DNA of 64,000 nucleotides from JAFCCL01 sp041645325 (lineage in GTDB: Archaea; Iainarchaeota; Iainarchaeia; Iainarchaeales; GCA-2688035), in assembly GCA_041645325.1 (NCBI GenBank), contig JBAZQI010000002.1, positions 14,538-78,537 of the forward strand, in the 5' to 3' direction. A model generated the notes under the pieces. It was given only the letters and a program-made list of their open reading frames with translations. It was not told where the DNA came from and did no database searches. This document shows positions 1 through 7,527 of this stretch, one piece after another (position 1 is the stretch's first letter; every line of letters begins with the position of its first letter). The translations under genes and the position numbers were made by a program.

Positions 1-1
1 G

Positions 2-634
2 CTATCGGGCTTCGGCGGATATGAAAAAGTAAATAAAAAGCGCTTGCAGGAAAGCAAAAATCCCTCAAACTTCGCTGTTTCCTTAATCGGAGAGCCTACA
101 CTTTACCCAAAGCTCCCAAAATTGATAGATGAAATAAATTCTCGTGGCATGACAAGTTTTCTTGTTTCCAACGGAACCAAGCCCGAAATGATAAAAAGAT
201 TAATCAAACACCAGCCAACGCAGTTATATATTACGCTTCCCGCCCCAAATGAAATAATATTCAATAAATGCTGCAGACCACTTATCAAAGATGCTTGGCA
301 GAAAATTCAGCAATCGCTTTCCCTGCTATCAAGATTTGACAGAAGCGTTGTCAGATTAACCTTGGTAAAAGACTTAAACATGATTAACCCTCCAGAATAC
401 GCTGATATCTTATCAAAAACCAATGTTGATTTTGTCGAATTAAAGGCATACATGTATGTTGGTCTAAGCAGGCAGCGCTTGAAGATTGAAAACATGCCAT
501 TGCACGGGGAAGTAAAGGAATTTGCGGAAAAAATCAACGAAAGCCTTGGCTACAGCTTTGCAGGCGAAAGCAGGCCCTCAAGGGTAGTGCTGCTCTCAAA
601 GAAAAAAGGCGGAACAAAAATTGCAAAGCCCTAA
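2..634 (+). CDS. taw1: Taw1/TYW1 4-demethylwyosine synthase, C-terminal part (5' truncated by window)
   Basis: Radical-SAM enzyme that builds the tricyclic 4-demethylwyosine base at G37 of tRNA-Phe from N1-methylguanosine and pyruvate. The frame is open to the left edge, so the N-terminus and the radical-SAM CxxxCxxC cluster motif lie outside the window. Visible family signatures are SLIGEPTLYPKLPKLI near the start, FLVSNGT, LYITLPAPN, RLTLVKDLNM and, near the C-terminus, ELKAYMYVGLSRQRL followed by NMPLH. These match the C-terminal half of archaeal Taw1. It ends in a basic tail (KKKGGTKIAKP). The family call is firm from motifs; upstream context is unknown. Confidence 0.88.
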   Translation, partial: LSGFGGYEKVNKKRLQESKNPSNFAVSLIGEPTLYPKLPKLIDEINSRGMTSFLVSNGTKPEMIKRLIKHQPTQLYITLPAPNEIIFNKCCRPLIKDAWQKIQQSLSLLSRFDRSVVRLTLVKDLNMINPPEYADILSKTNVDFVELKAYMYVGLSRQRLKIENMPLHGEVKEFAEKINESLGYSFAGESRPSRVVLLSKKKGGTKIAKP

Positions 635-686
635 AATACAGAAAATTTAATAACCACTTAAGCCCTTTATTCTCCGGGTTTTTCAC

Positions 687-992
687 ATGGCTGAAGACTT
701 TGACGAAGAAGAGGAGCCGCGGAAAAAAAAGAAAAAGGGCAAGGGCCTTTTTTCAGGAAAGCGCATGGCATTGCTTGCAATATTGCTCATTATTTTTGCC
801 TCCGGCGCGGCATTCCAGCATTATCTCATAGAGCCGGTAATAGGCTCTGATTTTGCCCAAAAATACGCGCTTTGCCTCTCGCAGCGCAACGTACTTGACG
901 ACCGCTTTTCATCCTGCGCCCAGCAGCTGAACGACGCAAACAATTCAAAGAACTCGTGCGAATTGCAGCTAAGTCAATGCATTGAAGGGTAA
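687..992 (+). CDS. Small single-TM protein with acidic-basic N-terminus, function unknown
   Basis: 101 residues, not recognised. It opens with a strongly acidic stretch (DFDEEEEP), then a lysine block, then one hydrophobic segment at about residues 27-46 (MALLAILLIIFASGAAF). This is followed by a roughly 55-residue domain with four cysteines (CLSQ, SSCAQQ, NSCELQ, SQCIEG) spaced like the start of an exported coiled coil. The positive-inside rule puts the N-terminus in the cytoplasm and the Cys-containing part outside. An AT-rich box (ATTTAATAA) lies 34-42 bases upstream of the ATG, giving a short leader. Confidence 0.6.
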   Translation: MAEDFDEEEEPRKKKKKGKGLFSGKRMALLAILLIIFASGAAFQHYLIEPVIGSDFAQKYALCLSQRNVLDDRFSSCAQQLNDANNSKNSCELQLSQCIEG

Positions 993-1050
993 TGACCGAA
1001 CAATTGCTTGTGGTAAGGCATAGGAATTATTGCTTAAAATTGATGATATC

Positions 1051-1197
1051 ATGAAAAAAATAAATAAGGACCAGGCGCTGACCACCATCGCAACCATCCT
1101 TTTATTGTTCACTGCCATGATTACTTGGAACATTTATTCTTGGCTAATTTTGGTGGCGGTAATATTTATTATAACCGCCTGGTATTTCAAAAAATAG
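1051..1197 (+). CDS. Very small membrane protein (48 aa), unknown
   Basis: A 48-codon frame starts MKKINKDQALTT and is almost entirely hydrophobic after residue 12 (two runs, ATILLLFTAMITWNIYSW and LILVAVIFIITAWYF), closing with KK. It looks like a two-helix or hairpin membrane miniprotein. An AT-rich box (GCTTAAAATTG) about 20 bases upstream could be its promoter. There is no homology call. Codon content is consistent with coding, but shortness leaves real doubt. Confidence 0.5.
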   Translation: MKKINKDQALTTIATILLLFTAMITWNIYSWLILVAVIFIITAWYFKK

Positions 1198-1222
1198 CTG
1201 GCGTGCCCGGCGCAAATCGTAA

Positions 1223-1828
1223 TTATCCTGTCCTTTCTTCCACTTCGCCTTCCGGCTCTGTTTCGCTGAAAACCTGGGCCTGGAACTTGAACACATGCGT
1301 TTCTTTTGACTGCCACATGCTTTCCATTAGCCCTGCCTTGGCACAGCATTGCTCCAAGAACTCCTCGGCATCCCAGCCCTGTTCTGTGGCAACCTGCGGC
1401 AGAAGCAGCCCGGAATGCCTGCCCCTCTGCACAATCAGGCCGTCTTCCCCGATTTTGACAAACTTCGGCAATTTTTTGCGCTCGCACAGCATCTCTTCAG
1501 GCACTGTCAAAACGCTCACTTCAACAATAATGCCATTCAATTCGGTTGACTTCATTGGCGGAAACCTCGGGTCATTCAGCGCGGACTCAACAGCCATTTC
1601 GGAAACAGCGTTCCAAAGGGACTTCAGGGGATAAGGCATTCCAATGCAGCCCCTGAGCTCTTTTCCCGGAAAAGAATGCAGTGTCACAAAAACTCCACGC
1701 GGCTCAAAAAGCAGCTTGTCATCGCACATCTCCCTTAATCCGCGCCCTGAGGCAAGCGTGTAATTTACGCTTTTCCTCGCAAGCTTTACAAGCTCTTCTC
1801 CCTGCTTCAAAGAAAGCCTTCCAGGCAT
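1223..1828 (-). CDS. AMMECR1-domain protein
   Basis: 201 residues. The AMMECR1 family is widespread in archaea and eukaryotes and its biochemical role is not settled. The signature LRGCIG is present in the context GVFVTLHSFPGKELRGCIGMPYP split around residue 70-80, followed by NDPRFPP. The start is placed at the ATG giving MPGRLSLKQGEELV. A longer frame upstream runs into the promoter of the divergent lipoprotein gene and has no family similarity. An AT-rich box (GCGTAAAATACCC) sits about 26 bases before this ATG, which fits a leaderless transcript and supports the shorter start. Confidence 0.85.
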   Translation of the reverse strand: MPGRLSLKQGEELVKLARKSVNYTLASGRGLREMCDDKLLFEPRGVFVTLHSFPGKELRGCIGMPYPLKSLWNAVSEMAVESALNDPRFPPMKSTELNGIIVEVSVLTVPEEMLCERKKLPKFVKIGEDGLIVQRGRHSGLLLPQVATEQGWDAEEFLEQCCAKAGLMESMWQSKETHVFKFQAQVFSETEPEGEVEERTG

Positions 1829-1914
1829 AGAAAAATATTGGGTGAAAGGGTATTTTACGCTTTTCCCCGGTCCCTTTTCAATGCCTTCGTTTTTCGCCGA
1901 AAACCTTGCCCTGC

Positions 1915-1923
1915 TTTTAAATG
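1915..1923 (+). promoter_or_regulatory. TATA-like box of the 999-aa lipoprotein gene
   Basis: TTTTAAATG is centred about 26 bases before the ATG at 1945, the distance expected for a leaderless archaeal mRNA. No SD precedes the start. Confidence 0.55.
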
Positions 1924-1944
1924 TTTCCGGCAGCGCTTTTTTTA

Positions 1945-4944
1945 ATGCAAAAAAAATCAATTGCCCTGCTTCTTGCCATTGCCCTTCTCCTTGCCTTAAG
2001 CGGCTGCATTGACTCGCTTTCGGCAGAGCAGAGGCAGCTTTGCCTGAGCCTCACCGAAAAAAGCTATGCCTTTGTGCCGGAATGCAAGGACGAAAAGCAA
2101 TGCTTTGGCCTGCTTGAAAAAAACCTTTTTGATTTTGACCAAAGCGTTTTCAGCGCCAAAATCCAAAGCAGGCTCTACAGCTACAAAAACAATACCGCGT
2201 CAAGCTGGCTTTACTTCAACAGGGCAAGGCAAAGCATCTCAAACGTGCAAAGAATATGCCAAGGCAACAAAAGCCTTGCAGGCCTGGTGCAGGAGCTGAA
2301 CGATTTGACCTTCAATCTGTCAAAGGCGTTTGAGTCTGCGGACAGCGCGAACAGGGAAAGCTTTGCAATCCTGCTGTTGGAACACGAGGATCTCGAAGCT
2401 GAAGACATAGCGCTTGCAAAAGAAGAGCCATTGTTCAATGATTTCGCACTGCTTTCTGAAAATCTGAACCAGGTTTCTTCGCCCTCAAAATGCGCAAGCA
2501 TGGAAAGCTATGCCTGCTTTTACTCCTCGCAGGCCGAAAGCTTTGCCTCTCTCGTCGCCCAAACAGGCTTTGAAAAAAGCATTGTTTCCGAAACAAACAT
2601 TTTTGGCTTGCTGCAGCCCAATTCCTCAAAAATCGCGGAATATGTCCAGGCAAACCTAAAAATTCCTTTCATTGAATCAGTGCTGCCATCATTTGTTTCA
2701 TACCTTTCAACGCTGTTCACGGCAGGCAATGCAATGAATGCGCTTGAAAAAGTTCCGGCATTCCAATTCCTTCAAACCTACAGCAACTTCATGGGAACAG
2801 GCAACAGCTGCCTGTCAAAATTCTCAGGCCTGATGGAACAAAATGCATTGCACAGGAAACAGCTGATTGAGCGGAACTCACTACTTGAAAAAAAAGCAGT
2901 CACAGGCATTGAGGCTGCCAGGCAGAAAACAAGCCTTCTTTTGTCGGAAAAATATAGCGGCTTTGACCAGGCTTTTTTCCAAAAGCTTTACTCAGGCCTG
3001 GGGCAGGAAAGCACGGTTTCGGCGCAAAAATACAGCATGCGCGATTTCGGGGAACTGAGCGCGCAGGCAGAAACAGAGCTTTCAGGGCTTGAGCAAAGAC
3101 TGGCCGAACTGCAAAACAGGGACGCGCTTCACCTTCTAAGCCTTGGCGAAAAAACAGCCTTGCTGAAGCAGCTTAACCTGGAAATAACGGCACTGCAGCA
3201 AAACACGGATTACCTTGGCGAGGAAATAATAGGCGGCCTGATTTTGATTTGCGGCGAAAGGCATTCTTTCATGGAAAAACAGCTTGAATCAGCGCAACTG
3301 CCAGGCGAATACTATTCAAAAGCATCAGACCTGAAGGCAAGGGCAGAATTCAAGCTAGGCCTTTTTTCCAAGGCAGAAACAAGCGAAGAAAAGCTGTTGC
3401 AATGCAGCGAAATGGTTGAAGAATTCTCAAAATTTTCCCTCGCGCTTGAAGACTTTGAAGCATACGAGATTTACGAAGAAACCTCTTTGGAGCAATGCTT
3501 TTCATTCCTTGAAACAGCATTCAAAAATGGCGAATCAAGCGGAATTTCCTTTGACGATTTTCTGCTGCGCTACCACACGCTCACAGGCATTGAAAAGCCC
3601 TACTCTGACATCAGCGCCGTGAAAAGAATATGCGTTTCACTGGAAGCAGACATGAAGGCATTCATCAGGCAGCAGGCAATCATCCCAAGCATAGAAGAAA
3701 TCTTTTCCGAGTCATCAAAAATGCTGTCCGCGCTTGAAATTGCGGAAAGCAAAGGCCTTCTCACAACCCAAAAAATGAAAACCCTGAAATCCCAAAAAGC
3801 ATACTTTGACGGCTTTTTCCAGGAAGGCAAACTAAACCTTGAAAAAGCCCTTCCCCTCCTGCCTGACCTTGGCAAAAGCCTGGCAGAATACGTTTCCATG
3901 CTCAAAGAAACCCTTGAACAGGCAATAATCCCCTTCATTGAGCAAAACGCCTCAATTTCACAGCTTCAAGGCCAAAACTCTGAGGAAATCACCGAAATAA
4001 CCATTGACAATCCTTTTCACCCGATAACAGGACCCCTCACCCTTTACATTCCATTCGACGGAAACCTTGGCGCAAAAACAGCCTCAAGCCCAAACATCCT
4101 TTCATTCGCAGGTGACGGCAAAACCATTTCCATCGACCTAAACGGCATGCCTCAAGGAAAAACAGTATTGCGCCTCTCCAACGGCACAACCGCGGAAGAA
4201 ACCAAGCCAATTGAACAGCCGCCGGAAATCCAGCAGATTCAGGAACAGCCAGCCCAAGAAAACACCGGTTCGGAAAAAGTTTCCGGAATATCAAAAAGCA
4301 TTTCCCTGCTTGAAGCAGAGATTTCCACAGCAGAGGGAACCCTTTCATTCCTCGAAGGCATTTTCTCAAAGGTTTCGGACGAAGAAATAATTTCCGCAAA
4401 ATACATCCTGCCAATAAGCAGGGCTGAAATTGACAAGCTCAGGCTGAACCTCAATTCCCTAAAATCATTCCTTGAAAAAAAACAGTTGCAGGACTTCAAG
4501 GAACTTGCGGAAAAAGGCGACATCGCTGCAGCGCTGAAAAAATCCGAAGGCTTTTCTGCACAGCTTGAAGAAAACGCAGTTGGGGCAAAAAATATTTCCT
4601 CAAGGCTGAACACAGCCCTGAACGCAATAAAGGAAGACGCCGTTGCCTCATTCAATTCAGCGGCGGAGCAATTCAACCAAAATCCAAACGGCTCGGAAGC
4701 AAAGGAAAAACTGGAAAAAGCAGAAAAATTCCTTTTGGACGGAAGCTACATTGAATCAATAACCGCATCAAAAAACGCAACAGCCCTGATGGCACTGCCT
4801 TCGGTGCAAAACAGCCTGAATCCGGCAATCCTAGCCATTCCCATCGTAGCTTGCGCAGGCCTCGTGCTCTTTGTCAGATTCAAAAAGGAAAAAAACGCAA
4901 AGCAAAAACAAGAGCTTGTGCAAAGAATAGAAAGCAACTGGTAG
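1945..4944 (+). CDS. Giant coiled-coil lipoprotein with C-terminal TM anchor, unknown function
   Basis: 999 residues. The N-terminus is a lipoprotein signal (MQKKSIALLLAIALLLALSGC, lipobox LSGC with Cys at about 21), so it should be exported and lipid-anchored. The body is long, helical and Glu/Lys/Leu/Ala-rich with several coiled-coil stretches. At about residues 690-740 lies a short beta-like insert (PFHPITGPLTLYIPFDGN) followed by a Pro/Gln/Glu linker (EQPPEIQQIQEQPAQEN). A final hydrophobic helix (AILAIPIVACAGLVLFV) is followed by a basic tail, giving a second anchor at the C-terminus. Start chosen at the lipoprotein Met, 26 bases from the TATA-like box. No family recognised; a stalk or spacer of the envelope is a guess. 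Confidence 0.75.
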   Translation: MQKKSIALLLAIALLLALSGCIDSLSAEQRQLCLSLTEKSYAFVPECKDEKQCFGLLEKNLFDFDQSVFSAKIQSRLYSYKNNTASSWLYFNRARQSISNVQRICQGNKSLAGLVQELNDLTFNLSKAFESADSANRESFAILLLEHEDLEAEDIALAKEEPLFNDFALLSENLNQVSSPSKCASMESYACFYSSQAESFASLVAQTGFEKSIVSETNIFGLLQPNSSKIAEYVQANLKIPFIESVLPSFVSYLSTLFTAGNAMNALEKVPAFQFLQTYSNFMGTGNSCLSKFSGLMEQNALHRKQLIERNSLLEKKAVTGIEAARQKTSLLLSEKYSGFDQAFFQKLYSGLGQESTVSAQKYSMRDFGELSAQAETELSGLEQRLAELQNRDALHLLSLGEKTALLKQLNLEITALQQNTDYLGEEIIGGLILICGERHSFMEKQLESAQLPGEYYSKASDLKARAEFKLGLFSKAETSEEKLLQCSEMVEEFSKFSLALEDFEAYEIYEETSLEQCFSFLETAFKNGESSGISFDDFLLRYHTLTGIEKPYSDISAVKRICVSLEADMKAFIRQQAIIPSIEEIFSESSKMLSALEIAESKGLLTTQKMKTLKSQKAYFDGFFQEGKLNLEKALPLLPDLGKSLAEYVSMLKETLEQAIIPFIEQNASISQLQGQNSEEITEITIDNPFHPITGPLTLYIPFDGNLGAKTASSPNILSFAGDGKTISIDLNGMPQGKTVLRLSNGTTAEETKPIEQPPEIQQIQEQPAQENTGSEKVSGISKSISLLEAEISTAEGTLSFLEGIFSKVSDEEIISAKYILPISRAEIDKLRLNLNSLKSFLEKKQLQDFKELAEKGDIAAALKKSEGFSAQLEENAVGAKNISSRLNTALNAIKEDAVASFNSAAEQFNQNPNGSEAKEKLEKAEKFLLDGSYIESITASKNATALMALPSVQNSLNPAILAIPIVACAGLVLFVRFKKEKNAKQKQELVQRIESNW

Positions 4945-5175
4945 CAAGCCTTTCTTTCTAAAGAAAGAAAGCCTTGGGAAAGAAAGAGGTTTTTTTGTTG
5001 TTGCAAAACCTTAGAGATGCTTTGGCATCTCTTACGGTTTCTGAACCTTATAGGTTCAGAAAAAACCTTGGGAAAGAAAGTTTCCCTGTTTTCGCCAGTC
5101 CCAAGCAAAGCATGGCTTTGCGGGCCTCGTACCCTGCAGGGCACTCGGTTTTGGAAAAAGGCTTTTTCCGCCTGC
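4945..5175. repeat. Intergenic hairpin array A (CCTTGGGAA family)
   Basis: A gap between two convergent genes filled with consecutive near-perfect palindromes: CTTTCTTTCT/AGAAAGAAAG (4950-4971), AGAGATGC/GCATCTCT (about 5013-5032), TTTCTGAACCT/AGGTTCAGAAA (about 5038-5062), GGGAAA/TTTCCC (about 5070-5086), GCAAAGC/GCTTTGC (about 5104-5121), CCCTGCAGGG and GGAAAAA/TTTTTCC. The core CCTTGGGAA occurs near 4972 and 5066. Bases 5005-5075 recur at 17929-17999 with two mismatches in 71. Bases 5124-5148 recur at 57306-57330 with one mismatch in 25. Confidence 0.85.
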
Positions 5176-6399
5176 TTACCCTGTTTTCATTATGTAAACA
5201 TAAACCGCTATGGCAACAAGCACAAGTGCAATGCCGACATAAATCAACGGGTTTATTTCCGGCTGGCTGAACTCAACAAAGCTGTCCTGGCACTGGCTCT
5301 CCGAAATGTTTACGTCCGTGTATGTTATTGTGCAGCTTATCGGGAACTTTCCGGCTTCGCCGCTGTTTACCGAAAAGTTCACGTACTTTGTTTCCTTTGG
5401 CTGTATTGACCCAATGCCGGCTTCGCCGCCTGTTGTTTCAGTTGCGGAATTTATCCTGATGCCTAAATCATACAATGGATCAAGGCCTATGTTTTTCACG
5501 GCGAGCGTCAATTCAATGGGCTGGCCCACAAAAGCGTTTTCCTCTTTCTTAACAATAAACGCCTCTATTTTCCTCTCAGGCTGCCTCACATCCAAGGAAA
5601 CAAGGTTGCTGAATTTTGCCTCCTGTTCCTCGAATTCGTTTTCATAGTAAACTATTGCAGGCGGCAAAGTCATGTGCACCGGAACACGGGGCTTGACAAC
5701 ATAGCTTATTTCAACTGTTTCGCCTGGCTTCACCAAGCCTGTGAAATATGTATCCCCTTCAACAACAGAAAAGGCATTCTTGTCCTCTGCAAGAGGCCTT
5801 GCAAATTCAACCCTTGCATTGGTCACAGCGCTACCCTCATTATGTAGAAGTATTGTTATTGTTGTTTTTTCGCCTATCACAAGCCCGGTTTTTTCGGCAT
5901 CCATCCTGAAAGCATTTTCCCCTGAAAAATCGGCAGTCTTGTAAAGCCCGACACCAGAACCGCTTTTGAGCTTAATGCTTGTTATAGTGTTGCCTGTCCC
6001 AAGGCAAACCTTGATTCTGTTTTCCTCTTCCCTCAATGCATTTTTAGGCAGGAAAAGCCTCTCCCAGCAAACCCCTTCTTTGCACTTGAAATCCCCCGCA
6101 GAGGCATAATTCTCGGCAATAACCTTGCCGTTTAAAAAGGCATTAACGTCTATCTTTCCTTCCTGCACAGGCCCAAATTCAAGGCCTATTGACGCAATCG
6201 GGTAGATTTCCCTGTTTTCAATTGCAATATCGGCAGGGTAAATGAATTCAGCCTCAAAGCAGCCTGTATGCCCAGCAGGGCCGTCAACCAAAAAGTCCTC
6301 ATAACCCATTTCCCCAAAGCTTCTCTCATAAACGGCTTCGCCAAAAGCCGTTGGCAGAACCAGAAGCGCAACCAATGCGGCAAAAAAACACTTATTCAT
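5176..6399 (-). CDS. Exported CARDB-like protein with C-terminal TM anchor
   Basis: 407 residues. A Sec signal peptide (MNKCFFAALVALLVLPTAFG) is followed by a beta-rich body and a C-terminal hydrophobic helix (INPLIYVGIALVLVAIAVYVYI), so the protein is anchored outside the cell. Two regions look like CARDB/NPCBM-type sandwiches: around residues 170-270 (GEKTTITILLHNEGSAVTN, LVKPGETVEISYVV) and 285-365 (VGQPIELTLAVKNIGLDPL, SIQPKETKYVNFSV). Several cysteines in the first 150 residues may form disulfides. Its ATG overlaps the stop of the AK6-type kinase by four bases (ATGA), so the two are translationally coupled. Specific role unknown. Confidence 0.72.
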   Translation of the reverse strand: MNKCFFAALVALLVLPTAFGEAVYERSFGEMGYEDFLVDGPAGHTGCFEAEFIYPADIAIENREIYPIASIGLEFGPVQEGKIDVNAFLNGKVIAENYASAGDFKCKEGVCWERLFLPKNALREEENRIKVCLGTGNTITSIKLKSGSGVGLYKTADFSGENAFRMDAEKTGLVIGEKTTITILLHNEGSAVTNARVEFARPLAEDKNAFSVVEGDTYFTGLVKPGETVEISYVVKPRVPVHMTLPPAIVYYENEFEEQEAKFSNLVSLDVRQPERKIEAFIVKKEENAFVGQPIELTLAVKNIGLDPLYDLGIRINSATETTGGEAGIGSIQPKETKYVNFSVNSGEAGKFPISCTITYTDVNISESQCQDSFVEFSQPEINPLIYVGIALVLVAIAVYVYIMKTG

Positions 6400-6890
6400 A
6401 ACACAGCCCCCTTTTCTTTTAACCCCTGTACTATTCTATCCAATGTTTCTTTTATACTTTTCCCGCCCTGCACTTCAACAATCTTTTCTCCGGGATAGTT
6501 CCCGAGCAAGTGCTTTTTGCAGTAATCACTGCCCTCGCAGAAAACATTGTCCTGCACCTTTTCCTCGCTGTAATTCCTTGCCTGCAGCCTTGCCTCCAAA
6601 ACAGCAGGGTCAACCCTGATAAGCACAACGAAATCTGCTTTTGTCTTGAGCTCGCACAAAAGATGGCCCTCAATTACCACGCTTTTTTCCCTTGAAAAAA
6701 GCCAGTCAAGGGCCTTTGCAAAGGACTGCAATGGAATCACAAGCTCGTTCTCATCAGGGTCAAATTTTCCTATTTTTTGCTCCAGGGCAAACTGCTTTTC
6801 ATTGAGAACAGCGCAGCCAAGTTTCTTGCCAAGCGCCCTTGCCACGCTTGTTTTTCCAACGCCAGGGCTCCCTGTAATTATGATGTGCAT
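6396..6890 (-). CDS. AK6/Fap7-family nucleotide kinase
   Basis: 164 residues. The P-loop GSPGVGKTS is at residues 7-15. The short adenylate-kinase-like fold, the ENELVIPLQS region, the EGHLLCEL motif and the LIRVDP strand match AK6 (Fap7 in yeast). AK6/Fap7 is an adenylate kinase/ATPase that acts in small-subunit ribosome maturation. Length is slightly short for the family (about 165-180). A TATA-like GTTTAAATTCC sits about 29 bases before the ATG, implying a leaderless mRNA. It is followed directly by an exported protein gene with a four-base overlap, an odd operon partner. Confidence 0.85.
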   Translation of the reverse strand: MHIIITGSPGVGKTSVARALGKKLGCAVLNEKQFALEQKIGKFDPDENELVIPLQSFAKALDWLFSREKSVVIEGHLLCELKTKADFVVLIRVDPAVLEARLQARNYSEEKVQDNVFCEGSDYCKKHLLGNYPGEKIVEVQGGKSIKETLDRIVQGLKEKGAVL

Positions 6891-6914
6891 TCAAAGAGAA
6901 TTTGCCTGGAAAAG

Positions 6915-6926
6915 GAATTTAAACCA
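6915..6926 (-). promoter_or_regulatory. TATA-like box of the AK6-type kinase operon
   Basis: On the minus strand GGTTTAAATTCC is centred about 29 bases before the ATG at 6890. No SD is seen. Confidence 0.5.
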
Positions 6927-7016
6927 GGTTGAAACCCAAAAACAGGTTCTCATCATCATGCACGATGATGTAATAGCAAAAAAACCGCAATCTTCCCAAC
7001 CAAAAATAGGGGTGAA

Positions 7017-7076
7017 GGGCATTACCGCCTGCAGCGCTTAGCGAAAGCAGTTTCGCTGTCAGACCTGGTAATGCCC
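7017..7076 (-). other. 10-bp stem-loop enclosing the end of the 45-aa ORF
   Basis: Arms GGGCATTACC (7017-7026) and GGTAATGCCC (7067-7076) pair perfectly over 10 bp. Inside is a second hairpin, AGCGAAA/TTTCGCT (7040-7046 and 7051-7057). On the minus strand the stop codon TAA of the small ORF lies in the second arm. It could be a terminator-like or stabilising 3' structure, or a small RNA element in its own right. Confidence 0.6.
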
Positions 7077-7159
7077 CCTTTGCTTAGAGTCTTGCCTAGC
7101 TCAGATGCCTTTTCAGAACTAAGTTCAGCCACTTCAAAATGGCCTTCGTTTGTTCCCAT
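7022..7159 (-). CDS. Putative 45-aa hydrophilic microprotein
   Basis: The frame reads MGTNEGHFEVAELSSEKASE..., then LGKTLSKGGITRSDSETAF and a basic end AKRCRR. It is soluble, with one Cys. Initiation signals are good: GGGATC sits four bases before the ATG (like the archaeal SD GGTGATC), and TATTTATA lies at 7202-7209, about 46 bases upstream, giving a leader of roughly 20 bases. The last codons are folded into a 10-bp stem. Not recognised as any family. The combination of promoter, SD, ORF and 3' stem favours a real gene, but a structured RNA gene in the same place is an alternative. Confidence 0.5.
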   Translation of the reverse strand: MGTNEGHFEVAELSSEKASELGKTLSKGGITRSDSETAFAKRCRR

Positions 7160-7527
7160 ATATGATCCCTTCGCAAAGCACAACTATTATGCGCAACCCC
7201 CTATAAATACTTTTCGGTAAACAAGCTCAAATTGGGCTTTTTTTTAAGTATCTTGAAAAAATTGGCTTTTGTTTCAAAAAAGAAGCCTGTATAAGGCTTA
7301 TTTTTTATGTATACTTGCCTTTTTTTGAAATTTTTTTTTTAAAAAATTTTTGGCCAAAAATGGCGTTATGTAGAAAAGGCTTTAAAGGAAAGAATCTGTT
7401 TCTTTAGTAGAGAATGCGTACTTGCTTGTGGCCTATAAAGTTTATACATTGCCACTTTTTTTTGATGAAACTTTTTCCAAAAGTTTCTTGTGCTTAGTTT
7501 TAGCGTGTTGCCTGCAGAATAAGCCCT
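7160..7527. other. AT-rich gap of about 370 bases, no gene seen
   Basis: It holds the promoter of the 45-aa ORF (TATTTATA on the minus strand at 7202-7209), long T and A runs around 7320-7350, a TATA-like stretch near 7434-7446 (TATAAAGTTTATAC) and a 9-bp hairpin GAAACTTTT/AAAAGTTTC at 7467-7487, just past the end of aCPSF1. No open frame with coding character, tRNA or known RNA motif was recognised. Confidence 0.5.

Noticed and set aside
1829..1960. Longer N-terminus for the AMMECR1 protein
   Set aside because: It would overlap the promoter and start of the divergent lipoprotein and lacks family similarity; a TATA-like box fits the shorter start.
6961..6985. C/D-box guide RNA suggested by GATGATG
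   Set aside because: No matching D box (CTGA) at a suitable distance was found.
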